From positions 13,942,501 to 14,006,500 of the forward strand of contig CM060887.1 of assembly GCA_030762935.1 (NCBI GenBank): DNA of 64,000 bases, written 5' to 3'. A model generated the notes under the pieces. It worked only from the letters and a program-made list of their open reading frames with translations. It had not been told where the DNA came from and ran no database searches. This DNA comes from Hymenopus coronatus. Taxonomy: Eukaryota > Arthropoda > Insecta > Mantodea > Hymenopodidae. A program made the translations under genes and the position numbers. Positions 12,255 through 23,214 of this stretch are shown here, piece by piece (the first letter of the stretch is position 1; each line of letters starts with the position of its first letter).

Positions 12255-12734
12255 CGGGTTAAACAAATGGCATTGCGGTGCCTCCAGTCTAAGTGTTTCA
12301 CTATCTCTAGATAGATGGCGTGAACAGTTTATTATTCTAGGTCTCATACCATGCACCTTTGCGTCACGTCATGCAATTATTATTATGACGTTATTCAGTC
12401 TAGCTGTTTTCACTATCTGCGGATAGATGGCGTCAACACTTATTCTTCCAGTACCATACACCTTTGACTTGTGCCAAGCAACTAGTATTAGTTATTGTTC
12501 AGTCTAGTTGCTTTCACTATCTACGGATAGATGGCGTATATTGTCAGCCGTTCTAGGTCTCATCCCGTATCATTGTATTGCACCAAGCAAATAGTACTAC
12601 GGTGTCGTTCAGTGTAGTTTCTTTCACTATCTGCGGATAAATGACGTAAATAATCAGCCTTCTGGGTCTCATCCCGTAACGTTGTTTCGCGCCAAGCAAA
12701 TGTATTAGGGTGTCGTTGAGATTATCTGTTTTCA
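12255..12734. repeat. Satellite array, about 110-bp unit (left part)
   Basis: Four units, each marked by ACTATCTGCGGATAGATGGC or a close variant, beginning near 12300, 12412, 12516 and 12626 (spacings 112, 104 and 110). Later parts of the unit share GGTCTCATCCCGTA, CGCGCCAAGCAA and TGTCGTTCAGTCTAG. The unit contains the inverted pair ATCTGCGGATAGAT. The array resumes at 15719 after the RTE insertion. Confidence 0.85.
12725..12734. repeat. Left target-site duplication of the RTE element
   Basis: TCTGTTTTCA, identical to 15709-15718. In uninterrupted satellite units the equivalent position reads GTTTTCACTATCTGCGG, which supports duplication of host satellite sequence. Confidence 0.8.
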
Positions 12735-15708
12735 TCATCATCATCAACTCTTCATGGATTAGGAGGATTCTCCTGTTCCGGCCTCATATTTCTTCCCATC
12801 TTTTAACTGGTCTTCCTATCGTTCTGTAGCCTAGAGGTTTGTATTTGTATGATTGAAATGGAATGCGAGAGTTATCCATTCTTTGTAAATGGCTTTCCCA
12901 TTTTTCTCTATTTATTTGTATCCTTTCTTTTAAGCAAAAAATGTCTAATTCTTTCCTTATGTCTTCATTTCTAATATGATCTTGTCTGGTGCAACCTTTT
13001 ACTGCTCGGAGATATTTCATTTCTGCCGCTTGTATTTGGCTCCAATCTTTCTTTTTAAGAGTCCATGTCTCCGAACCATACAGTAAAACTGGAACAGCCA
13101 TTGTCTTATAGAATTTTAGGTTTGTATCTTTTCGGGTTTTCCTTTTTAAGGTACGAGCTATTACTCCACAAATATATTGGAACTTACTCACTTTATTATT
13201 TATTTCTTCATTGTTTGTCTTAAAGGTTACATTACAACCCAAGTAGTTAAATTTTATCACCTGTTCTAACACTTTATTGCTTAACACTATCTTTGATCTT
13301 TTTATATGTTTTCCTATAAATGCCATTATCTTTGATTTTTCTATTGATATACTTAAACCATAATCCTGGATCAATTTTTGTAGCTTGTACATACTTATTT
13401 GCAGCTTATCTTCTCGGTCTTGTATTAACATCATGTCATCTGCAAAGAGTAGCATATTTAAGGCATTATCTTTATTTATTTTTATTCCTAATGGTATTTC
13501 ATCTTTTAATTTTCTGAGAATATCATCCATATAAATATTAAATAAAAGCGGAGATAAACTACATCCTTGTCTTAAACCATTATTAATTATCATATCTTGT
13601 GATAATCGTCCATTTCCTAAAACTATTTTTATTTTTGTTTCTTGGTATATATTCCTGAGTACATCTATCAATTGTTTTGGGTATCCTTTTTTATCTAATA
13701 TATGCCAGAGTCTAGTTCTGCTTACCTTATCAAAAGCTTTTTCTAAATCTACAAAAGCTATATGTGTTTCTAAATTATATTCTCTTCTCTTTTCAATAAT
13801 TTGGTTAATAGAAAATATATTATCGGTGCAGGATCGTCCTTTTCTAAATCCCATTTGGTTTTCTAATAATAACGGTTCTGTAATTATACTTAGACGTTTG
13901 TTTATGATTTTTGTATACAGCTTATAGCCTGTGTTCAGGAGACTTATACCTCTGTAATTACTACATACATTTCTTTTGCCCTTTTTAAATATATTGATGA
14001 CGTGTGCATCGTACCAGCATTTAGGAATTCTATTCGTTTTCCAACATTTGTTGATAAAATTAAGCAGTCTTACATTTAATTTATCTCCTCCATACTTTAT
14101 TAATTCTGCATTTATTCCATCTGGTCCTGGAGCCTTTCTATTTTGCATGTTTTGTAAAGTTAATTGTAATTCTTCTTCGGTGATTAAATCTATAGATGTT
14201 TTAACTATTACTTGGTCCTCTATTGACTTTCCATTTTCTTCTAATTTATACCATAGTTCCTTATAATATTTCAACCATTCTTCTTCAGATATATTGTTTA
14301 TTCTCACTTTGTCTTTCTCTTGTTTTGTTAACGTCTTAATCACTTTATAGGCAAATTGTTGTCTGCCATGTATGTCGTTTTCTATCTGGCTAATAAAATT
14401 CTCCCATGAATTCTGGTGTCCTCTTCTTGTAATTGCTTTTGCGATGTTTCTTTTTTCTTTATAATTTTGTCTTGATTCTTCAGTTTTATTTTGTAGAAGC
14501 CTTTTATACGCTGCTTTTTTGTTGTCAATAGCTTGTTTAATTTCTTCATTCCATATTCTTAAGCCAATTTTTCTTCTATATATATTTCTTCTTCCAATTG
14601 CTTCTTCTGCTGCTCCTTTGATTGCTTTAATTATATTGGACCATTCTTTATCAATATGTTCTTCTACTTTTGTATCTTCTAGGAAAATGTTTAATCTTTC
14701 TTGGTAAAGCCTCCTGATACTAGGTTCTTGAAGTAGGTTTATTTTGAAAACCGTTTTATTTTGTTCCTCGTTTGCCCTTATTTTTGATTTTTTCCATCTT
14801 GTCCATAATTCTATTTTAGATATCACTAAATAGTGGTCGGAGGATATATCACAGCCCCTGTAAACTCTAGTATGTATAATCTGTGATATTAATTTTTTAT
14901 TTACCATAATATAATCAATTAATGATCTTTGACCACGTGCATTCCATGTATATTTATGAACATCTTTTGTTCTAAAAAATGTATTTGTTATCTTAAGTTC
15001 ATTAAAAGTTGCAAACTGTCGTAATTGTTTACCATTTTCATTAATGTGGTCTTCTCCAAATTTTCCTACAATTTTAGGTATAGGTTGTTTCCCAACTCTT
15101 GCATTTAAATCTCCAGCAATGATCATATATTGGGTTTTGCTTTTATTTACTTCTTCTTGTAAATGTTCATAGAATTCTAAAACCTCTTCCTTTTTTCCCT
15201 CTTCAGGACTATACACTCCCACAACAATTAGATGCCCTCTGGGGATTTTAAACGTTACTTGTATAATTCGTTCATTAATAAAAGTATAGTGTTCAATTCT
15301 CTTTGTCCATTTTTCATCAATTAATATTGCTACTCCTTTTGCTGCTCTTTGTTTTAATGAAACCCCACTATATACTAAAGTGTATTTCCCTATCTTTTCT
15401 GTACCTTTTAATTTCTTTTTAGTTTCTGTAAGTACCGTTATATTTACCTTCATTGTTTCTATTTCTTTTACTAATTCTTCTTCTTTTGTGGATATTCCTC
15501 TCACATTCCATGTTCCTATTTTTAATGGTTCTGCAATTCCAAATCGTGCGTCCTTTTTCTTTTGCTGTGGTCGAAATCCGATATTATCAATCCGGCTATT
15601 ATTTTGAGGCTGTTCAGTATGTAAAATTTCACTCTGGCCGCGGTACGAACGCTGCGCAGAGCTAGTTCAGTGGTGGGGCTGCCACCTCTCTGCTCCTGAA
15701 CTCGCAGT
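12735..15708 (-). mobile_element. Nearly complete RTE-like retrotransposon with target-site duplication
   Basis: The element runs from 15708 (5' end) to 12735 (3' end), about 2974 bp, around the ORF. On the minus strand the 3' end is a short (TGA)n run, the microsatellite-type tail usual for RTE elements rather than poly(A). The 10-bp sequence TCTGTTTTCA occurs immediately on both sides (12725-12734 and 15709-15718), as expected for a target-site duplication. The flanks on both sides belong to the same roughly 110-bp satellite, so the insertion split one satellite unit. The length agrees with a full or almost full RTE element (about 3 kb). Confidence 0.88.
12784..15504 (-). CDS. RTE-type non-LTR retrotransposon endonuclease/reverse transcriptase (single ORF)
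   Basis: The element's replication protein: an apurinic-like endonuclease that nicks the target and a reverse transcriptase that copies element RNA there. The frame encodes 906 residues without an internal stop. Endonuclease motifs seen, numbered from the GTG at 15504: LTETK (24-28), GDLNARVG (131-138), SDHYLV (222-227). Reverse transcriptase motifs: RKAPGPDG (456-463), NYRGISLL (516-523), GFRKGRS (552-558), AFVDLEKAFD (583-592), GLRQGCSLSP (643-652) and catalytic FADD (687-690). The C-terminus has YGSETWTL and RNEDIRKEL, typical of RTE-like proteins. The frame stays open upstream of the GTG as far as a TGA near 15670, and IGTWNVRG, the usual endonuclease N-terminus, straddles the GTG; no in-frame ATG precedes it. 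The true start is therefore upstream or lost. Clade RTE is inferred from motifs and the short-repeat tail. Confidence 0.93.
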   Translation of the reverse strand: MRGISTKEEELVKEIETMKVNITVLTETKKKLKGTEKIGKYTLVYSGVSLKQRAAKGVAILIDEKWTKRIEHYTFINERIIQVTFKIPRGHLIVVGVYSPEEGKKEEVLEFYEHLQEEVNKSKTQYMIIAGDLNARVGKQPIPKIVGKFGEDHINENGKQLRQFATFNELKITNTFFRTKDVHKYTWNARGQRSLIDYIMVNKKLISQIIHTRVYRGCDISSDHYLVISKIELWTRWKKSKIRANEEQNKTVFKINLLQEPSIRRLYQERLNIFLEDTKVEEHIDKEWSNIIKAIKGAAEEAIGRRNIYRRKIGLRIWNEEIKQAIDNKKAAYKRLLQNKTEESRQNYKEKRNIAKAITRRGHQNSWENFISQIENDIHGRQQFAYKVIKTLTKQEKDKVRINNISEEEWLKYYKELWYKLEENGKSIEDQVIVKTSIDLITEEELQLTLQNMQNRKAPGPDGINAELIKYGGDKLNVRLLNFINKCWKTNRIPKCWYDAHVINIFKKGKRNVCSNYRGISLLNTGYKLYTKIINKRLSIITEPLLLENQMGFRKGRSCTDNIFSINQIIEKRREYNLETHIAFVDLEKAFDKVSRTRLWHILDKKGYPKQLIDVLRNIYQETKIKIVLGNGRLSQDMIINNGLRQGCSLSPLLFNIYMDDILRKLKDEIPLGIKINKDNALNMLLFADDMMLIQDREDKLQISMYKLQKLIQDYGLSISIEKSKIMAFIGKHIKRSKIVLSNKVLEQVIKFNYLGCNVTFKTNNEEINNKVSKFQYICGVIARTLKRKTRKDTNLKFYKTMAVPVLLYGSETWTLKKKDWSQIQAAEMKYLRAVKGCTRQDHIRNEDIRKELDIFCLKERIQINREKWESHLQRMDNSRIPFQSYKYKPLGYRTIGRPVKRWEEI

Positions 15709-15718
15709 TCTGTTTTCA
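15709..15718. repeat. Right target-site duplication of the RTE element
   Basis: TCTGTTTTCA, identical to 12725-12734, followed at once by CTATCTGCG, the continuation of the interrupted satellite unit. Confidence 0.8.
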
Positions 15719-15925
15719 CTATCTGCGAATAATCAGCCTTCTGGGTCTCATCCCGAACCGTTGTTTCGCACCAAATAGTATTAGGGTGTCGTTCAGTCTA
15801 ACTGTTTTCGCTATCTGCGGATAGATGGCGGGAACAGGTCTCATTCCTATATTATACACTTTTGCATCGCGCCAAACAAGAAGTATTGGTGTGTCATCCA
15901 GAGTAAGTAGTTTTCGCTATGCTGG
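15719..15925. repeat. Satellite array, about 110-bp unit (right part)
   Basis: Continues the array split by the RTE element, with unit starts near 15718, 15810 and a decayed one near 15916. It carries the same GGTCTCAT, CGCACCAAA and GGTGTCGTTCAGTCTA blocks. Confidence 0.8.
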
Positions 15926-16219
15926 CTAGTCGTTATTTCCTTGTGTTTTCATTATTACTTAAGATTTAAACTGAAAATGAAACGTTGCACCTAAGTAATA
16001 AATATCCCACCTACACGTGTTTGCGAGTATTCTCAGGCGGCAATAACTTGTGGTGGTTTCTGGGGTTGGCAACAGTTGTTATCTGCTATTAAGCCACGTT
16101 AGGTTGGCGGTAAGCTCTTGGTTCACCCCAACAATCACTACACAAATGCTTGCTCGTTCAGTAGCTTGAAGTCATGTTAGATGTCGTTTGTCCGGCTAGC
16201 ATTTAAATACTCGTGTGAA
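15926..16219. other. Unassigned DNA between satellite and jockey relic
   Basis: Nothing recognised. Confidence 0.4.
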
Positions 16220-16658
16220 TTTTAAGAACGCAACGCAATGAGCAGATGGCAGGCTGTGGGCAGCTCAATGGTGCGTTAGACGTGTTCCCATTCTTTGAGA
16301 GAACTTAATCACGTTCTAACGGTAATGTGGGATCTACAGGATGGCGGGTGAGATTGAGGTTGTGGAGTGACAGCAGGTGGCAAGTTTTGCTCCTCAACGG
16401 TTGCCAGTCATGATGCAACGGCCCCTGTGTACCGATGGTGTATTGATTTAGCAATTTTTTTTTAATTTTTTTTATTTTTGAGGTTGTACATTTTGAATCC
16501 AAACAGCTCTTGAAGGATTGCAAGGAGCTTAGCCGTAGCAGCCGTTGTAGGTGCTCCTTCGTTACCGGGAATGCCCGCAAGCCATGCGGGGAAGCCGGTA
16601 TCGCTTGAGGCGGCGGTTTCTGGGATTATAATCCCCAAAAGACCTACCAAAAGCTCGG
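16220..16658 (-). pseudogene. Jockey-like element: end of ORF2 and 3' UTR (minus strand)
   Basis: The reverse complement matches 31720-32110 in order: GGGGATTATAATCCC, AAACCGCCGC, CGCATGGCTTGCGGGCAT, GGTAACGAAGGAGCACCT, GCTACGGCTAAGCTCCTT, then GGCCGTTGCA, CTCACCCGCCAT and CGTGATTAAGTTCTCTC. This is the region after the jockey-type C-terminus. It is interrupted at 16659-17087 by an I-type fragment; the upstream part continues at 17088-17215. Confidence 0.7.
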
Positions 16659-17087
16659 CAGATCTACCAATTTCTTCGAACCCCTCCGAAAATTAGAACG
16701 TCGTGAGCAAACAATAATTACCCGCCTCAGAATTGGACACTGCAAACTGACACATTCCTTCATCATTAATAAAGACCAGGAATCAAAATGTGAGACCTGC
16801 AACACACCACTTACTGTCCTACATATCCTGCTGCAGTGTCCAAGATACGCCAAACAGAGACTTCAGGCCGGCTTCAGTGACTTACCAAGTGCTCTACATT
16901 ACCACCAGACAATCAAAAAGACAATAATATTTATAAGACAGTGTAAACTTTTTGAATTATTGTAAGGTATAAATGCAATCATTTGGTATTTTATCAATGT
17001 GTAAATAACTATTTTATGTACAATTTGTAAGGTCGCCATATGACCATGCTGTTAAAGCGACCCAAAATAAATTAAATTGCAAAAAAC
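16659..17087 (+). pseudogene. 3' end of an I-clade-like non-LTR retrotransposon
   Basis: Plus-strand frame from about 16669 reads FFEPLRKLERREQ, TRLRIGHCKLTHSF, then KCETCNTPLTVLHILLQCP and continues to a stop near 16965. The RLRxGHxxLTHxF, CxxC and VLHILLxCP signature marks the C-terminus after RNase H in I/R1-type elements. The 3' UTR contains GGTCGCCATATGACCATG and ends in a short A-run. It is 5' truncated to about 430 bp. Flanks AAGCTCGG (left) and AGCGCTCGG (right) look like an imperfect target duplication, and both flanks belong to the jockey-like 3' end, showing nested insertion. Clade assignment is by motif only. Confidence 0.75.
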
Positions 17088-17215
17088 AGAGCGCTCGGAT
17101 GGAATGGTAACCCTTCGTAAATTTTGTTGCCCGACGTCTAATCTCGTTCTCCAGGTATGGTAGAACAGAGGCTTCGGGCCTGAATTTTAAGAATCTTATT
17201 TGAGCATGAATTAAT
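17088..17215 (-). pseudogene. Jockey-like ORF2 C-terminus (minus strand, upstream part)
   Basis: Minus-strand translation contains PYLENEIRRRATKFTKG, corresponding to LLYLEDEIRRRATKFNEG at 31650. It continues in 16658-16220 across the inserted I-type element. Stops and frameshifts make it a relic. Confidence 0.72.
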
Positions 17216-17693
17216 CTAGGTGTAATGTGGTACAAGGGCATCTAGCTACTGAATGATTTTGGTATGTTTCTGCCGTGATCTTTTAATTTATTTACTTTAA
17301 AATATGTAACTGCAAACGTAAAAGAACCAAAGCAAATTTAAACAATAATTGCTTATAGAGGCTTCCTTAATTAAGCCAATAACGTAGATGTGTACTAACA
17401 CATTACAGATGTTAAAATTCTCTTCTTCCCAAACATAGTTTATATAAAATTACAAGCTTGATTAAAACGATAACTTCTTTACCTGTGTAACAATGGCGTG
17501 TGTTGTACAAAATTAGTCTATTAGCACTTACTTAATTGCACCTTTTGTTTTCCTTATATTTTAAAAATGCAAGCATATTCAGTTACCACGTTAATGTACG
17601 CAATATATTTGTAAATATCGAGGTTTTTTAATACTCGTCTGTACAAAATGTACAACGCTAACATTTTATCCTTCTTGAGAGCAATTTTTTTTA
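17216..17693. other. Unassigned single-copy DNA
   Basis: AT-rich, nothing recognised. Confidence 0.4.
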
Positions 17694-18517
17694 TTTTCTC
17701 TACACGTACTATGTACATAGTGTAGAGAGAAGATATTGTAATGCACCCAAAAATTCTATACCGAGATTTCGCCGAAAATACATACAAAAAAGCATTTTTG
17801 GAAAAAGGTCCGTGTGTGTCTGTGTCTCTGTGGACAGCATAACTCAAAAACGAAAAGACTGTTGAATACCAAACCTGGTATTAAGTTTGGTATCTTCTAA
17901 GGCTACCTCACGAAAACATTCAAGAAAATCCCTCCATCTCTAATTATATATTACATGGAGCTTTTCTGAAACATTTTTATTTTCTCAAAAATTGCTCTAA
18001 CAATTTTGTTTAAAGTATCGTATATTAAAGATATTTATTACAAAAGAAAATGTATATCTTGAATTTTCTGGGAATAGCCTCTGAGGACTACTTTATTCTG
18101 GATGAATTTTACGGAATTTTGCATAACTGCTAAACCGTAAGAGATGGACAAAAACTTACTGCACAGAAAATTTAGAGCGCGTTAAAACACACAATTTATG
18201 TTATACACATTTTTTCCTGGAGCTGATCGTTTTTAGATATTCTTTGTTTTTGGTTTCAGTTTTGAAAAACTTATAGGTACTTTTCTCACACAGGAATTTG
18301 TCAACTCCTCTCCATACAAATAAAGGAACTTCAGTCACACAGCAACCAGCTTTTTACTGCCACTTTAACCTATGCTACTCCCTTATTTCGTTTCTACTTT
18401 CAAGAAGCAATTAATAAGACAATTTTTGCTAATTTTTACTCGATTAGAATGAAAGAAATGGAAGCATAAGCTTTTTAACAGAGATGTAGAGAAAGTCATG
18501 TGAGTGGAACACATCAG
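17694..18517 (+). repeat. Family A copy (plus)
   Basis: TTTTCTCTACACGTACTATG to GTGAGTGGAACACATCAGA. Confidence 0.88.
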
Positions 18518-18574
18518 ATTTTATTAGTTTATGTTACGAACACTTATAAAAAAAGAACCCCAGATCGAAGAGAA

Positions 18575-18665
18575 CTTCAGAAACTATTCCCAGAACATTT
18601 AAGATACGTGTACAGTTAATTTGTCATGTACAGACCTTAAATAATGTGGTTTTAATCGAAATCAT
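18575..18665 (-). repeat. Family A internal fragment (minus)
   Basis: Carries AACTATTCCCAGAACATTTA and AATTTGTCATGTACAGACC, then TTTTAATCGAAATC, matching the central part of the repeat. Confidence 0.55.
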
Positions 18666-20068
18666 ATGCAATTTGCAAAAAATAAAAAAGTACTAAAAAT
18701 ATTCAATTTAAAGGAGTTTGGGGTCGAAGAATTGTCTTCATAATCGTGATACTGTGTCGGCCAGGTGTTTGTGGCCGTTCTCACGTTCGCCTTGGCATCG
18801 ATAAACAGAAAGCGCACGCGCCGATAACCGAAATACTTGCAGTGCGGCACATCGACGCATCAGAAACACACCAGAAGATTCGGTTTCCAGAAAGTTCTGT
18901 GACATCATTCTCAGCTACAATGGTTGCAAACCAAGTCAGTTTTGAATTAGTCTTCAACTGCAAGCGTAAGCGCATAATGGCGTGAAAGACCACTCAACAT
19001 TCTACGCGTCGAAGCGACGTGTAAATTATTTTGCAATCTATAATCTTGAACTTTTTTGTAAGATACTTAAATATGAGAGTGTTTGTCGAACTTTTCGATT
19101 TTAATTTTTCTGTTCACACACGCACACACACACACACACACAGATTTTACTTAGCCTTAAAAACATGTTTTTCCGGGAAAAATCCAGATAAAAGTTTTAT
19201 GTGGAATAAATTACCTTTAGAAATTACGTAATAGTAGTAATAAAATAGGGTTTTATTGATACAGGGGGCATCAAAACATACATTTCTCGGCGGCGCTTTT
19301 AAGGTGGATAGTAGCGCTTCCTCTGCCGTGGCAAGGGAATAATAAAATAACTAAACTCTAGTATAATATTTTTCTCATTTGTACGAATAAAAGAGGAGTG
19401 AAAATCTGCATTAAGTTTTCTCTGTGGCGAATTCCTTGCTTGTTTTAGAGCGAGAAGATAACGTGAGATGCACAAGAGCTAACTAAAAAGGTTTCTGAAA
19501 CCTGATTTTGTTTCGTCAAACACAAAAGAAGACCAAACTACCCGCACATGGAAAAAAGAGAAAAACAAGAGAGCAGCTCTTCTCTTCCCGGAGCAAAAAA
19601 AAAATAATAATATTTTCCCTTTCTGTTACCATTACGACTTTTTCCCGCTTAGTCCCCGTCATTTGTTCGCCCCTTTTATTTAATTTTCCTTCCACATCTT
19701 TTCAACTCAAGATGTCGCTATCCTTGCAGGTTTTTAGCCTTTTTTTTTTTTCCTTTTGTGCGCGTGTTTGTGTGCCGCGCGCCAGCCGTCTTCTTTGACG
19801 AGATGTCGATTTGATTGATCTGAGTACCACGACATCTTCTGAGGTATGCGTGCAGCTTCACATCTTTAGCCCGCCCCAATTTAGAAGTCAAAACTTTCAC
19901 GTCCTACAAGAAAAACCGCTGCAAACCACTTCTACACTTTCCTATGCGGTGCACAAACTTTAAAGAAAATCAAATGCTATTGTTCTTAGTTCGTCTATTT
20001 ACTTTCTTCGTATATACAATAAGAAACTTCATTATTTCACTGAAAATATATGATTTTTTGTTTGTATT
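18666..20068. other. Mostly single-copy DNA
   Basis: A GC-richer block 18750-18985 is open in a frame on each strand (about 70-79 codons) without recognisable product. A (CA)n run at 19113-19141 with CATGTTTTTCCGGG after it may be a very decayed family-A piece; GATACAGGGGGCATCAAAAC at 19258 is similar. The rest is unassigned. Confidence 0.4.
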
Positions 20069-20910
20069 ACTTTGTCTATACGTATTAGTACATAGTGTAT
20101 AGAGAAGGTATTGTATTGCACCCAAAAATTCGATACAGAGATTTAACCGGAAATGTGTGTGTTGAGACCCCCATAATCCAAAATAAAAGTTTTAGGAAAA
20201 TGTCGTGTGTGTCTTTCTGTCTGTGTGTATGTCTGTGGGCAGCATAGCTCAAAAATGAAAAACCAAACTTGTATTAAGTTTGCTATCGTCCAAGGATGCG
20301 ACATGAGGATTTTCAAGAAAATCACCCCACCCCAAACTACCTTTTACATGGAAAAAATTTCGAAAATTTTAATTTGCTTAAAAATTACTAACGGCTTTAA
20401 TTAAATTCTCGTATATTTAAAATATTTACTTCACAAATAAAATGTATATCTTAAACTTTCTGGGAATAGCCTCTGAAGATTACTTTATTCTGGTAGAAAA
20501 TTTACGGAATTTTGCATAACTGCTAAACCGTAAGAGATAATTTACACAACAAAACTGAAGAGATCTTTAAAACGCACAATGTACGTTATATACATTTTTT
20601 CATGGAGTTGATCGTTTTTGAGATGTTCCTTATTTTTGGTTTCAGTTTTAAAAAATTATACTTTTCTTAAACAGGACTTTGTCAACTCTTGTCTATATAA
20701 ACAAAGGAACTTCAGTCACATAGCAACCAGATTTTGACTATCACTTTAACCTATTGTACTCCATTATTTCACTACTACTTAGAAGGAAGCAAATGATTGA
20801 ACTATTTCTGCTAATTTTTTTTCGATTAGCATGAAGTAAATAGAAGCGTAAGCTTTTTAACAATTTGTTGCAGAGATGTGGAGAAAGTCATGTGAATGGA
20901 ACAAATCAGA
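20069..20910 (+). repeat. Family A copy (plus)
   Basis: ACTTTGTCTATACGTATTAG to GTGAATGGAACAAATCAGA. Confidence 0.88.
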
Positions 20911-20935
20911 TTTTTTTGGTTTGTTTTTGCGTTTT

Positions 20936-21068
20936 ACTTTCTGTACAAATACTATGTAGATAACGTATAGAGAAAGTATTCTATTGCACCCAAAACTTAC
21001 GATACCGAAATTTCAACGAAAAAACATGCTTTGGGACCCCTGAATCCATAAAAAACATTTTTATTAGA
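20936..21068 (+). repeat. Family A 5'-end fragment (plus)
   Basis: ACTTTCTGTACAAATACTAT through GGGACCCCTGAATCCATA, then replaced by a minus copy at the A-run. Confidence 0.8.
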
Positions 21069-21072
21069 AAAA

Positions 21073-21747
21073 TCTGATGTGTTCCATTCACATGACTTTC
21101 TCAACAACTCTTCCATAAATTCTTTTAAAAAGCTGATTCTTCTATGTACTTAATGCTAATCAAGAACAAATTGGCAGAAAGCGACTTACTAGCTTCTTCC
21201 TTGCAAGTTTAAGACAAATAAGGGAGTACCATAGGCTAAATCGATAGTCCAATCTTTTAAAAGCTGGTTTCTATGTGATTAAAGTACCTTAAAGTATTTT
21301 AAAGCTGAATCTAATAACAAGGAATATCTCGAAAACGGTAAGCTCCACGAAAAGAAATGTATATGGCATAACTTGTGTACCTTAACAAGACCTACTTTTT
21401 TGTGTAGTAGGTTTTTGTCTATCGCTTACGGTTTATTAGTTATGCCAAATTAAGCACAATTCATCCAGAATAAACAGGTCTTTAGAAGCTATTCCCAGTA
21501 AATGCAAGATATACATTTTATTATTGTGATAGAATTTGCTTTAATATGTGGTATTTAAATCCAAATCGTTAGAGCCATTTATAAGAAACACAAAATTTTC
21601 GAAACTTTTTCCATGTAAAGGGTAGTTGGGAGTGGGGGCATTTTCTTGAAAAACTTCGTGTCGTATCTTTGGAAGATGCCAAACTTAATTACCAAGTCTG
21701 GTATTTAACAGTCTTTTAGTTTTTGAGATATTCTCTCCACAGACACA

Positions 21748-21783
<36 letters not shown>

Positions 21784-21923
21784 CATATTTCTGAAGATTC
21801 TATTGTTGGACTCAGGGGGTCCTAAAACATGTATTTCCAGTGAAATCTCGATATTGAATTTTTGGGTGGAATACAATAGTTTTCTATCCCTATGTACATT
21901 TTACATAGGGGCTAGAGAAAGTA
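21073..21923 (-). repeat. Family A copy (minus)
   Basis: TCTGATGTGTTCCATTCACA to GGGGCTAGAGAAAGTA. (CA)n at 21742-21780. Confidence 0.88.
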
Positions 21924-21928
21924 AAAAA

Positions 21929-22915
21929 CAGATGTGTTCCATTCACATGACTTTCTCAACAACTCTGCCACAAGTTATTTTAAAAAGCTTAGGTATTCTT
22001 CTATTTAGTTAATGCTAATCAAGAAAAAATTGGCAAAAAGGGACTTACTTCCTGCTTCCTTGCAAGTAAAAGGAAAACAAGGGAGTACCATTGGTTAAAT
22101 CGATAGTTAAACCCTAAAAAAGCAGGTTACTATGTGATTGAAGTACCTTAAAGGGTTTTAAAGCTGAATCTAATAACAAGGAATATATAAAAAATCTTAT
22201 GTGTTCCATTCACATGACTTTCTCTATATCTCTGTAAATTATTATTGTTAATAAGCATTTCTTTTATTTATTTCATGCTAATCTAAAAATTAGCAGAAAT
22301 AGTCTTATTTCTTGCTTTATTATAAGTAGAAGCGAAATAAGGGAGTACAATAGGTTAAAGAGAAAGCCAAAAGCTGGTTGCCATGTGGCTGATGTTCCTT
22401 CATTTGTATGGACAGGAGTTGACAAATTCCTGTATGAGAAAAGTATAAGTTTTGCAAAGCTGAAACCAAGAAAAAGGAATATTTCAAAAACGATTAACTC
22501 CACGAAAAAAATGTACATAACATAAACTGTGTGTTTTAACGTGCTCTACATTTTTGTGGCTAAAGTTTTTGTCCATCTCTTACGGTTTAGTAGTTATGAA
22601 AAATTAATCCAGAATAAAGTAGTCTTCAGAGGCTATTCCCAGAAAATTCAAGATATACATTTGATTTGTCAGGTAAATAACTTTAATATACGATATTTTA
22701 ATCAAAATCGTCAAAGCCTATTTTAGAAAATCAAAATTTTCGAAAAAAGTTCCATGTAAAGGGTAGTTTGGGGTGGGGGGATTTTTCTCAAAATCTTCGT
22801 GTCGCATCCCTGAAAGATACTAAACTTAAATACCAAGTTTGGTATTTTACCGACGTTTCGTTTTTGAGTTATCGTGTTCACAGGCACACGGACACACTGT
22901 CACACTGTCACACTG

Positions 22916-22950
<35 letters not shown>

Positions 22951-23205
22951 GACCTTTTCCCGAAAATACTTTTTTTTGGATACAGGGGACCCTAAAACAT
23001 ATATTTCCGGTGAAATCTCGGTATGGAAATTTTTGGTGGAGTGCAATATATTCTCTATGCACTATGTACATAGTGAGTATAGAGAAAGTAAAAACGGCCA
23101 ACTCCACGATACAAATGTATATAACATAAATTGTGTGTTTTAACGAGATCTACATTTTTGATTGTGTAACTTTTTGCCTTTCTCTTATGGTTTACAGTTA
23201 TGCAA
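21929..23205 (-). repeat. Family A copy (minus), split by a nested copy
   Basis: Left part 21929-22194 (CAGATGTGTTCCATTCACAT to AACAAGGAATATATAAAAAA); right part 23095-23205 (CGGCCAACTCCACGATAC to GTTTACAGTTATGCAAG). In uninterrupted copies the two parts are adjacent. Confidence 0.82.
22195..23090 (-). repeat. Family A copy (minus), complete and nested
   Basis: 896 bp, TCTTATGTGTTCCATTCACA to GAGTATAGAGAAAGTA, inserted in the A-run of another minus copy. (CA)n about 22917-22942. Confidence 0.9.
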
Positions 23206-23214
23206 GTGCATGTT

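Noticed and set aside
12300..12734. Hammerhead ribozyme in the satellite units
   Set aside because: The conserved CTGATGA and GAAA core boxes are absent.
18746..18993. Overlapping 79- and 70-codon frames on opposite strands
   Set aside because: No recognisable domain, no splice or start context, and both strands open equally, so coding is not supported.
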